This document shows, piece by piece, positions 27,598 through 34,482 of a stretch of 44,528 nucleotides of DNA. This stretch comes from CAYPKG01 sp964411275. GTDB taxonomy: Bacteria; Bacillota; Clostridia; Christensenellales; CAG-138. The stretch spans positions 1 through 44,528 of the forward strand of contig CAYPKG010000016.1 in NCBI GenBank assembly GCA_964411275.1, written 5' to 3'. The notes under the pieces are model-generated. The model saw only the letters and a list, made by a program, of their open reading frames with translations. It searched no databases and was not told where the DNA came from. The stretch's first letter is position 1, and each line of letters opens with the position of its first letter. A program made the translations under genes and the position numbers.

Positions 27598-28677
27598 TTA
27601 ATCCTGCTTGGGCAGCATTGTCAGCCGCCCCAAATCGATGTCCGTCGTCATAAAATTGCCGGACTTCGTGTCCGAATAATGCCACCACTCGCTGGTGATG
27701 GAGTTAAAGCCGCTTTCTTTCATGACCTTGGTCATATAGTCCACATTCGCCCTTGCCTGCTCGCTCCAGGTGTCGCTTGTGCGGGCACTTTCCTCCGTAA
27801 ATGTGTGCATCGGCGTGGGGAATTCCAATTCCTCTCCGTTTTTATCCAGCAGCGCGATGTCCACAGCCGCCCCCCGGTTATGGTTTGAGGCTGTGGTGTC
27901 CGGGTCCGCGATCCAGCGGCGGTTTTTCACCACCTTGAACAGCCGCCGTTGCACGCTGATGGGCCGGTACGCGTCATATATCTTCAGGGTGTAGCCGTCT
28001 TTTTGAAACCGCTCGAAGGCCTTTTGCAGCTTTTTCGCGGTGTCCCTCTGGATCAGCGGGATGGCCTTTGGATACAGCGGCTCACCAATGATGTTTCGAT
28101 CCGTAGCGAACAGCATCTCATACTCCGCGTCCGGCAGATACAACCGTAAATCCACCAGCTCGTTTTTCACCATCACAGGGGTAATGCCGTCGTTTTCATA
28201 CACCGGGTTCCCCGTGGGAATGTCGATCTTCTGCCCCTTCTCCTCGGACAGGTAAGCGTACAGCATAGCGTCCGCCGGGACGATAAATTCGGAATAACAA
28301 TATCCCTTTGATCCGTCCGGGAACTGGACATGGGAAAATTCTCCGCAGTCCTCTAATAGGTACATGGGATCTTCGAAGCCGATCTCCCCGATGATATTGG
28401 ACTTGTCGTCCTGATTGGGGCTGGAGCGCACGTTCAAGGAATGGACCCTGGATTTATAGGACACCCCCGGCGGCTCTTCCGGCGTAGGAGCGGGGGTCGG
28501 CGCCGGCTCCGCTGTGGGGATCTGGGCCGGTGAGCGCGTGGGCTCCGGCGTAGTCAAAATCTCCAAACCGCTCGGTGTCGGTTCCGGCGTCTCCTTAGCA
28601 ATTTCGCTCCCCGGCTGACAGGCCGAAGCCAGCAGCGCAGCCGCTAAAAACAGCAGCAGAGCGATCCTTTTCATCAT
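27598..28677 (-). CDS. Exported SH3b-M15 peptidase lipoprotein (VanX/VanY-like)
   Basis: 359 residues. Lipobox LASAC (Cys20), a Pro/Thr-rich linker (about 25-70), an SH3b domain (about 72-135), then an M15 zinc peptidase domain (about 170-359) with SNHNRGAAVDIAL (the SxHxxGxAxD motif) and EWWHY (ExxWH). The latter looks most like the D-Ala-D-Ala dipeptidase subgroup. True VanX is cytoplasmic, so an outward-facing wall-binding form more likely trims D-Ala from stem peptides, producing the tetrapeptide donors that L,D-transpeptidases need. Its ATG overlaps the stop of the preceding transpeptidase (ATGA), and AAGGAGG lies just upstream. Confidence 0.9.
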   Translation of the reverse strand: MMKRIALLLFLAAALLASACQPGSEIAKETPEPTPSGLEILTTPEPTRSPAQIPTAEPAPTPAPTPEEPPGVSYKSRVHSLNVRSSPNQDDKSNIIGEIGFEDPMYLLEDCGEFSHVQFPDGSKGYCYSEFIVPADAMLYAYLSEEKGQKIDIPTGNPVYENDGITPVMVKNELVDLRLYLPDAEYEMLFATDRNIIGEPLYPKAIPLIQRDTAKKLQKAFERFQKDGYTLKIYDAYRPISVQRRLFKVVKNRRWIADPDTTASNHNRGAAVDIALLDKNGEELEFPTPMHTFTEESARTSDTWSEQARANVDYMTKVMKESGFNSITSEWWHYSDTKSGNFMTTDIDLGRLTMLPKQD

Positions 28678-29729
28678 GTGCCTCCTTGCTTTATTACCAG
28701 CACGATGGGCGTGCGGGTGGGCGCTGGGGTGGGCGTGGGCGTTGGGGTAGGCGTGGGTTCAGGGGTTGGGGTCACGTCCGGCAATACCTCCCGTCCGTCC
28801 TCCACATCCCAGTCCTTCCATTCTCCGGCTTCGTCAGGGTTCTCCGGTTCCGGCGTTGGCGTGGCCTTTTCCGCCTCGTCCGCTTTGAGCTTTTCAAGGG
28901 CCGCCTTATCCGTGGGGTCTACCAGAAGCCCGTTGCGGTCCGGCACGCCGCTGGACGTGGTTCCCTTGGGGGAGCCATTTACAATCTCCACCACGGTTCC
29001 CCGGGGGCAGTTGCCGTAGATAAACCGGGCGGCAGACGTAACCATCCGGATACAGCCCCCAGTGCTGGCGCCGCCAATTCCCAGCTCCCCATCATAATAC
29101 TTGGGCCAGAGGGTTGTGGCGTCCGCCTCTTTATACAGCGGCGCGTGAAAATACAGGCTTCCGTGATAGCGGCTGGCATACTGGGTATATCCGCCCGATC
29201 CAAACTGGTGCCAGCACTCCTTCCCGCCTATCGTGAATGTGCCGGTGGGGGGTTTGTTTCCTCCGTGGGCGATCCGGTAACTGCGAACCTTCTTCGTATA
29301 TTCCCCATCCTCGTCCTTTTCATAGACGGTCATGGTATAGGAGCCCTTTTCTACGTAGATATAATAGGGCAGCTCCTTCGGCTCAGGCGTGGGCGTAGGT
29401 TCCGGCGACGGCGTAGGCACAGGCGTGTTTCTTTTCACCGCCGCCGTCTTGACTTTTTCTAGCGCTTTGGGCGCAGCCTTTGGCGCAGCTTCCGGCGCGG
29501 GTTCCGGCGCGGGTTCCGGCGTAAGCGCGGGCGGCTGGGAGGCCGCTGCTTGTGCGGGTGTTAATTTGGAAGGCGCAGCGGGTGCAGCCGCCAGGGCCAC
29601 CGTGGCCTCCGGCGCGGGGGTGTCCGCCTCCTCCAAAGGGGCGGTAGCAGGCAATGCGCCTGCGGCACAGCCATAGGCAGCCGCCAGGACAAAAACACAG
29701 ATCAACAGGGCGAAAATTCTACTCCGCAT
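28674..29729 (-). CDS. L,D-transpeptidase lipoprotein 1 (YkuD domain)
   Basis: 351 residues. Lipobox AAYGC (Cys21), a long Ala/Pro/Glu linker (about 25-118), YkuD domain (about 120-255) with the conserved His in LYFHAPLY and the catalytic Cys in GASTGGCIRM, then a second Pro/Thr-rich tail of PTPEPTP repeats. L,D-transpeptidases form 3-3 cross-links or attach proteins to peptidoglycan and resist most beta-lactams. The proline-rich stretches suit a protein spanning a thick wall. The downstream M15 gene overlaps its stop, and the close paralogue lies 33 nt upstream. GGAGGCGC precedes the ATG. Confidence 0.92.
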   Translation of the reverse strand: MRSRIFALLICVFVLAAAYGCAAGALPATAPLEEADTPAPEATVALAAAPAAPSKLTPAQAAASQPPALTPEPAPEPAPEAAPKAAPKALEKVKTAAVKRNTPVPTPSPEPTPTPEPKELPYYIYVEKGSYTMTVYEKDEDGEYTKKVRSYRIAHGGNKPPTGTFTIGGKECWHQFGSGGYTQYASRYHGSLYFHAPLYKEADATTLWPKYYDGELGIGGASTGGCIRMVTSAARFIYGNCPRGTVVEIVNGSPKGTTSSGVPDRNGLLVDPTDKAALEKLKADEAEKATPTPEPENPDEAGEWKDWDVEDGREVLPDVTPTPEPTPTPTPTPTPAPTRTPIVLVIKQGGT

Positions 29730-29762
29730 ACAGCGCCTCCTAATAATTGAGCTTCAATATTC

Positions 29763-30473
29763 TTAACGCGACAGATATTCCTCATCCGTGGGATCGAACC
29801 GCTTTCCGTTACGGCTTGGAACCTCCTCCGACGTGGTGCCCAGCGGCGCCCCGTTGACGATCTCCAAAATGGTATCCTCCGGACAATTGTCATATATAAA
29901 TTTGGCCGCCTCAGTCACCATGCGCAGGCAGCCGCCGGTACTCTCCCCGCCGATGCCAAGCTCCCCATCGTAATACTTGGGCCAAAGCTTTCCGGCATTC
30001 TCCTCACCATACAGCGGGGAATGCAGATACAGCCGGGCATGATACCGGGTTGCGTATTGCACAAAGCCACCGTCCGGAAATTCATGCCACCGATCCTTGT
30101 CCCCCAGGGTAAATTTCCCGGCGGGGGTTTTGTTGCCGCCATGGGCAACCCGGTAGGCGGCGTATACCTTGGTAAAATTTCCCGTCTCGTCGCGCTCGTA
30201 TATTGTGAGCGTAAACGAACCCTTTTCAATATACAGATAGTACGGCGAGGTGCTCTCCGCAGCAGGGCCCACAAGCTCCGGCATTGGCTCCTGGGTAGGC
30301 GCTGTGGGTTCCCCAGTGGCGGTTACCGGATCCGCTCCGGTCACGGCAGGGGTAATGACAGGCGCATCAAATAAAATCACCTGCTCCGTTCCCGGAATGG
30401 CTTTCGCACTACATCCCAACAGGGACGCCAGACACAGCAGCAAAAGCGCCGCCGCCAGCAGTTTCACTTTCAT
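29763..30473 (-). CDS. L,D-transpeptidase lipoprotein 2 (YkuD domain)
   Basis: 236 residues. Lipobox SLLGC (Cys20), a short linker (about 25-75), YkuD domain (about 78-215) with His in LYLHSPLY and catalytic Cys in GESTGGCLRM. It is a paralogue of the next gene, sharing AHGGNK, WPKYYDGELGIGG and the TGGC active site, but has no C-terminal proline tail. ATG 30473 is chosen because GGAGG lies four bases upstream; in-frame codons before it include no better site. The palindromic repeat at 30484-30550 lies immediately before the ribosome binding site and would be transcribed into the leader. Confidence 0.92.
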   Translation of the reverse strand: MKVKLLAAALLLLCLASLLGCSAKAIPGTEQVILFDAPVITPAVTGADPVTATGEPTAPTQEPMPELVGPAAESTSPYYLYIEKGSFTLTIYERDETGNFTKVYAAYRVAHGGNKTPAGKFTLGDKDRWHEFPDGGFVQYATRYHARLYLHSPLYGEENAGKLWPKYYDGELGIGGESTGGCLRMVTEAAKFIYDNCPEDTILEIVNGAPLGTTSEEVPSRNGKRFDPTDEEYLSR

Positions 30474-30483
30474 GGTTCCTCCA

Positions 30484-30550
30484 GCTAGCCTAAGCAATAT
30501 AATCCGAACCCGCCGAAAATGGTACCATTTGGCGTATTGCTTAGGCTAGC
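30484..30550. repeat. Copy B of the dispersed palindromic repeat (67 bp, MITE-like)
   Basis: Perfect 16-bp terminal inverted repeats, GCTAGCCTAAGCAATA (30484-30499) and its complement (30535-30550), enclose an inner perfect palindrome AAATGGTACCATTT (30517-30530). A partly overlapping near-palindrome (30537-30558) extends the right end, and CCGAACCC (30504-30511) is mirrored by GGGTTCGG near 30564. There is no coding capacity. Related blocks occur at 3682-3798 and 32918-32941. It sits in an operon spacer, so the RNA hairpin could affect expression of the downstream gene. Confidence 0.8.
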
Positions 30551-30632
30551 CAAAGCAATGATTGGGTTCGGTTTACATGGCTTTGCCTATCAGCAATATC
30601 GCAATCTATTGTACTACACAGTTCCCGATCTG

Positions 30633-31676
30633 TCATCCACCTACCGCAGTCCACGCGGCAAGGTATTGGGCGGCCTCGCCCTGATAGAGCCCGAACAGCG
30701 CTTCGTCCCGCTCCAGCAGGATTTCTGTCAAGTCCCCCTGAGCCGCCCGGCTGGCTAAAATCAGCTCCTCAGACTGGAATACCTCCCGTAAAAGAACGAC
30801 ATCCTCCACCGGCTCCCCGGCGAGATACGCCACCGCCATCCGCACCGACAACGCCCCTGCGGCTATGATATTAGGGCCAACCGCCCCGCCCATCAGGAAA
30901 TGATCCTCCAGCATGGCGCTCAAAACATCCCCCGTTACGCCGCAGCAGATCACCTCCACCGCGCCGCTTCGATCCGCCTCTTGCAGCGCCTGAAACGCGG
31001 CCATTGCCAGCTCCGGGGTTTCGCAGTAAATGCTGTCCAATAGCCCCACCGGAATGTCCCCCAGGGTTTCCAGTGTCCATTCCCCGGCTTCCTGGGACGC
31101 CCCGCCGAACTCGCCCCGGCTGTACAGCTTGCCCTCGTCCTCCATATCCCGGTAAAGCCCCGCAGCCTCGCTGTCCTTCCCGGTAAACAGTCCGAGCACC
31201 CGCACCGGCGCCTCGTGGCCGGAATACGCCAAAAGTGCATCAAGGGAGCCGTCTGTCGCGCCTTCCCTTTCATAGGCGATCGTAGCCTGGGCCCCGCCGT
31301 TTTCCTCGTTTTCCTCCGCCAGGAGGATCACCGGAACCGTCAGCTTGGTAAACAGCTTCACATCCGCATTGTCGGCGATTACCACGTCCGCACCGTTGGC
31401 CTCTTCAACGCTAAAAACCTCTAAAAGTGGAACCCCCAGCCGCTTTGCCTCAGCCTGGGCGCCCAAAAAAGCCCCCGCGTCCTCGCCCAGATAAGCGATT
31501 GTCACCACATCTTTGCCAAATATCCGGCGCAGCCCCTGCGGTTCCGGCGTAGGGACAGGAGTCTCCACCGCGCCGCGCTCCAGCCTCGGCGTCTCCCCAG
31601 CCTCGCGGACAGGCCCGCAGCCCGTCGGCAGCGCAAGGGCCAGCATCCAGCAAAACAACACAAGCGTTTTTTTCAT
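30633..31676 (-). CDS. Periplasmic-binding-protein-like lipoprotein
   Basis: 347 residues. Lipobox LPTGC (Cys20), a short linker, then a type I periplasmic-binding fold (about 55-345): VVTIAYLGEDAGAFLGAQAEAKRLG at the start, IADNADVKLF, RVLGLFTGKD, EVICCGVTGD and the closing VGPNIIAAGALSVRMAVAYLAGEPV. This resembles sugar or autoinducer-2 binding proteins, but no ABC permease or ATPase gene is adjacent. It may act as a sensor or scavenger lipoprotein for wall fragments; that is inference. Its ATG overlaps the stop of the SH3b transpeptidase gene (ATGA), so expression is coupled. Confidence 0.8.
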   Translation of the reverse strand: MKKTLVLFCWMLALALPTGCGPVREAGETPRLERGAVETPVPTPEPQGLRRIFGKDVVTIAYLGEDAGAFLGAQAEAKRLGVPLLEVFSVEEANGADVVIADNADVKLFTKLTVPVILLAEENEENGGAQATIAYEREGATDGSLDALLAYSGHEAPVRVLGLFTGKDSEAAGLYRDMEDEGKLYSRGEFGGASQEAGEWTLETLGDIPVGLLDSIYCETPELAMAAFQALQEADRSGAVEVICCGVTGDVLSAMLEDHFLMGGAVGPNIIAAGALSVRMAVAYLAGEPVEDVVLLREVFQSEELILASRAAQGDLTEILLERDEALFGLYQGEAAQYLAAWTAVGG

Positions 31677-32725
31677 TGCTCATCCTCATATTTCACGGCC
31701 CAGTCCTCTTTGATGAACCGGGTCTGTACATATCCGATGGATGTAAAATACCGGATCTTCGCCCATTCTTCCCCCGGCTCCAGCACGATGAGGCTGGTGT
31801 CATGGGGCACCTTGCAAATCCGCCGGGATTTGCTGTCTGGCTGGGCGTACATATAAACGGTGGATCGTAATACCGGCCCATTTTCATAGGATTCCATGAC
31901 CCCGTTCTGATAGGAAACATACGCGCGCTTGATATACCCCTCACGTTTGTCGGCCAAAGCCTTAATCCAGGGGTCTCCCTCCTGCAGCACTGTGAGCTGA
32001 GTACCAATGGGCAGCCTTTTGATCACCCTGTCGTTGGAGCCGTTGCCGGTTCGCAAGGTCGCGCCGTCCACCATCACCCAAGCCGTCCTGTCCGGCATTG
32101 GCTCCGTGTCATAAATCCCCTTTTGAAAGGCGTTATATTGTGAAAACGACATTTTGGATTTCAGTGATTTTGTCAGGGACGCATTCCGTTTTTTACTATA
32201 AGAAACCTCCACGGTGGTTCCCGGGCAGGCATTGTAGTAAAGCCATTTTGCGTCCTCCACATACAGGCGGATGCAGCCGTGAGAGCCGGCATTGCCCAGC
32301 ACCCTGTAAGGATTTGATTTCAATTTATTGATGTCACGCCGGCTGAACATGATGGAATGGAAATACACCCCGTCCACCACCTGTGTCCAATAACGGGCGT
32401 ATTCCCCGGAAAACGAGGCAAATTTGCCAAACCGCTCCCGGGCGCCGATCTTCCATACGCCGCCTGGGGTGGGCGTTCCCTGATCCTCCGGGTCCGTTTC
32501 GTCTATTTTAATGCGGCCGCTGGTGCAAACCATGCGCCGGACGATCCGGGTATACTCCCCCTCGTCGTCCTTTTCATACACGGTTACCACCTGATTGTTG
32601 CAATCCAAGAGTATATAATACCGGTCCGGGTCCGTATTTTTTAGCTCATCCAGCGCATACGCCGGGCTTGGAAAACAGCCCAGCATAAGGATGAGCGCGA
32701 GAATTACAGCTATCCATTTTTTCAT
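31673..32725 (-). CDS. Secreted L,D-transpeptidase 3 with C-terminal SH3b repeats
   Basis: 350 residues. Signal peptide (about 1-25, ending AYA), YkuD domain (about 35-185) with the conserved His in VYFHSIMF and the catalytic NAGSHGCIRLY, then two SH3-like domains (about 220-275 and 280-340) that probably bind peptidoglycan. Unlike its two neighbours it has the canonical SHGC motif and no lipobox. The ATG at 32725 is preferred over upstream in-frame starts because the signal peptide begins there and GGTGGG lies ten bases before it. It is the first gene of the envelope operon; TATAGT near 32768 could be its -10. Confidence 0.92.
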   Translation of the reverse strand: MKKWIAVILALILMLGCFPSPAYALDELKNTDPDRYYILLDCNNQVVTVYEKDDEGEYTRIVRRMVCTSGRIKIDETDPEDQGTPTPGGVWKIGARERFGKFASFSGEYARYWTQVVDGVYFHSIMFSRRDINKLKSNPYRVLGNAGSHGCIRLYVEDAKWLYYNACPGTTVEVSYSKKRNASLTKSLKSKMSFSQYNAFQKGIYDTEPMPDRTAWVMVDGATLRTGNGSNDRVIKRLPIGTQLTVLQEGDPWIKALADKREGYIKRAYVSYQNGVMESYENGPVLRSTVYMYAQPDSKSRRICKVPHDTSLIVLEPGEEWAKIRYFTSIGYVQTRFIKEDWAVKYEDEQ

Positions 32726-32851
32726 GTACCTAAATCCCACCGCCTTTTCTACTCGTCCCATTTTACTATAACGTGGCCGGGAAGTCATCAATAAATGCGG
32801 ATTTTAAGGATTTCTTCGCTTCCAATAATTTCACAATTTGGTTGTGTAGCT

Positions 32852-32881
32852 GTGACAAAAGGGTGGTACAATATATATAAG
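32852..32881 (+). promoter_or_regulatory. Possible promoter for the DUF308 gene
   Basis: -35 GTGACA (32852-32857) and -10 TATAAG (32876-32881) with an 18-bp spacer, in an AT-rich stretch. A register with TATATA is equally possible. The transcript would include repeat copy D. Confidence 0.4.
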
Positions 32882-32917
32882 ATCGGGTAGCCAGGCAGCC
32901 TGTCACCCGCCGGGGGC

Positions 32918-32941
32918 GGCGATTGCATTGCCTAGGCTAAC
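32918..32941. repeat. Copy D, shortened, of the dispersed palindromic repeat
   Basis: GGCGATTGCATTGCCTAGGC and the following TAAC resemble the right end of copy B (GGCGTATTGCTTAGGCTAGC) and the ATTGCATTG block of copy A. Just upstream, ACCCGCCG (32905-32912) matches the centre of copy B, as if the middle were deleted. It lies in the leader of the DUF308 gene, 20 nt before the ATG. Confidence 0.5.
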
Positions 32942-32961
32942 AAAAACAGGAGGGAACAGCA

Positions 32962-33492
32962 ATGAATAAATCCCTGCGCAATACGTTTTTCGGCGGCTCC
33001 GCCATCTATCTCATCATAGGGCTAGCCATGATACTCTGGCCAGACGCGTCCAAGCAGGTCATTTGCTACGCGCTGGGGGGACTGTTGCTTTTGTTTGGTG
33101 TCATCCGGGTGATTTCCTATTTCTCAGTCAATCAGCGCAGTGAAGCCCTGCGGTTTGATTTTGTGCTGGGCATGGCCTTGCTGATATTGGGGTTGCTGTT
33201 CGTCCTGCGGCCGAACATGCTGCTCAATATATTCGGGGTTGTGGTGGGCATCGCCGTCACGCTGGACAGTATCGTTAAGCTGCAGTTCGCGCTGGAGCTA
33301 AGGCGGCTGGGCTCCTCCGCCTGGGTGCGCGCGCTTGTGCTCGCCCTCGTCATGCTGGCGCTTGGGCTTGTCCTTTTGTTCAATCCATTTGCCGCGTCCA
33401 GCGCGCTCACCATATTCACCGGGATTTGCCTGGTGCTTGACGCCATCGCCAACATCTGGTTTGTGACGGACATCGCAAAGCATTTGAAATAG
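32962..33492 (+). CDS. DUF308 (HdeD-like) membrane protein
   Basis: 176 residues with six predicted helices arranged as three hairpins: about 10-28, 34-52, 65-82, 88-106, 122-140 and 145-165. Each hairpin has the G-x-x-L(I)-x-G-L-x-hydrophobic plus P pattern of the DUF308 family (ILWPDAS, VLRPNML, LFNPFAA). HdeD in E. coli is linked to acid resistance; the clostridial members have no established function. AGGAGGG lies six bases before the ATG. It stands alone, divergent from the envelope operon, and ends at a bidirectional terminator. Confidence 0.9.
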   Translation: MNKSLRNTFFGGSAIYLIIGLAMILWPDASKQVICYALGGLLLLFGVIRVISYFSVNQRSEALRFDFVLGMALLILGLLFVLRPNMLLNIFGVVVGIAVTLDSIVKLQFALELRRLGSSAWVRALVLALVMLALGLVLLFNPFAASSALTIFTGICLVLDAIANIWFVTDIAKHLK

Positions 33493-33538
33493 CGGGATGC
33501 GAAGCTTGCCAGATCAAAGGACTAGACACAATAACAAC

Positions 33539-33566
33539 CAGGGCCGCCACTTTCGTGACGGCCCTG
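33539..33566. terminator. Terminator between the convergent DUF308 and rubredoxin genes
   Basis: CAGGGCCG (33539-33546) pairs with CGGCCCTG (33559-33566), with inner CAC and GTG. A T-rich stretch follows on the plus strand (33572-33578). It can serve both convergent transcripts. Confidence 0.75.
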
Positions 33567-33582
33567 ACCATGTCGACGTTTT

Positions 33583-33738
33583 TTATGCTTCTTCAAAAAA
33601 ATCTTTCCCCAGGCCACACAGGGGGCAGGTCCAGTCGTCCGGGATATCCGCAAAGGATGTGCCGGGGGCGATGCCATTGTCCGGATCACCAACAGCGGGA
33701 TCGTACTCGTAACCACAGGCTGTGCAAACGTACTTCAT
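33583..33738 (-). CDS. Rubredoxin
   Basis: 51 residues. Two CxxCG-type knuckles, CTACGY (C5, C8) and CPLCG (C38, C41), hold a single iron in a Cys4 site. YDPAVGDPDNGIAPGT and FEDxPDDW-like FADIPDDW are the family signature. It is a small cytoplasmic electron carrier, often donating to rubrerythrin or oxygen reductases in anaerobes. ATG 33738 follows GGAGGTAGG. It lies 22 nt after the DUF1858 gene, so the two are co-transcribed. Confidence 0.97.
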   Translation of the reverse strand: MKYVCTACGYEYDPAVGDPDNGIAPGTSFADIPDDWTCPLCGLGKDFFEEA

Positions 33739-33760
33739 AAACCTACCTCCAAGAATAATA

Positions 33761-33961
33761 TTATTTTGTAGCAAGATAGTCGTTGATCTGTCCCACCAGT
33801 GTATCCGCATCAACGCCGTGCACGGCGCACGCCTGCGCCAGGTCCTCGCCATGGGCCATGATGCAGCCCAGGCAGTGCATGCCGGACGCCATTAAAATCT
33901 CCGCAACCCCCTGATCCATTTCAATGATGGATGTAATGGTCATGTCTTTTGTTACCTGCAT
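33761..33961 (-). CDS. DUF1858 domain protein
   Basis: 66 residues, a whole DUF1858 domain: MTITSIIEMDQGVAEILMASGMHCLGCIMAHGEDLAQAC, with the conserved GMHCLGC cysteine pair. The domain is also found fused to hybrid-cluster and other redox proteins and is thought to bind a cofactor or metal; its exact role is unknown. GGAGGA lies eight bases before the ATG. The pairing with rubredoxin supports a redox function. Confidence 0.92.
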   Translation of the reverse strand: MQVTKDMTITSIIEMDQGVAEILMASGMHCLGCIMAHGEDLAQACAVHGVDADTLVGQINDYLATK

Positions 33962-33982
33962 TGGTCGTATCCTCCTCGTATG

Positions 33983-34420
33983 TTATGACTTTACGTCAAA
34001 TTTATTGCCGCAGCGGGTACAGGTCACCCGAAGCTTGCCTTTTCCCCGAGGCACCCGCAGCCGCTGTGTACATTGCGGACAAATGAGATATTTGTATTTG
34101 CGCCGTTCCTCCCAGGTGGGGTTGTTCTTGGCGGTTTTGGCCCTATGTGGGTTCTTGCCCGTCAAGTCCGCCCATTTTTGTTTCATTTTCCCGTGAAAGC
34201 GCATATACTTTTCGTTTTCCCGGGCTCTCGCCTCAAAATTGCGGGAAAACATCCGGAACAGGACAACGATAAACAGCAACATGGAAACCAGGCTTAACAC
34301 CTGAGACACCACTGTAACGCCCCAAAACAGGCGGATTGCCATGTTCAACACCAAGATGGCGATTGTGGCAATGCTCAGCCTCTGATTAAAAAAGTCGTTA
34401 CCATACCGTCCCTGAAACAT
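33983..34420 (-). CDS. Small membrane protein with C-terminal zinc ribbon
   Basis: 145 residues. Two predicted helices (about 17-34 and 38-58), a basic cytoplasmic stretch (about 60-110), then a zinc ribbon CPQC-x17-CTRCG (about 114-140). No family name is recognised. AAAGGAGAG precedes the ATG. It ends 21 nt before DUF1858, so it is probably the first gene of a three-gene unit with DUF1858 and rubredoxin. The ribbon may bind nucleic acid or protein; unknown. Confidence 0.82.
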   Translation of the reverse strand: MFQGRYGNDFFNQRLSIATIAILVLNMAIRLFWGVTVVSQVLSLVSMLLFIVVLFRMFSRNFEARARENEKYMRFHGKMKQKWADLTGKNPHRAKTAKNNPTWEERRKYKYLICPQCTQRLRVPRGKGKLRVTCTRCGNKFDVKS

Positions 34421-34482
34421 GGAACATCTCTCCTTTATAGTACCACCAAATTCCCTTTTTCACACGACCAATAAAAAATATT

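Noticed and set aside
30517..30530. AAATGGTACCATTT palindrome as a stand-alone operator
   Set aside because: It is the centre of a larger repeated element with related copies, so the repeat explanation is preferred, though protein binding is not excluded.
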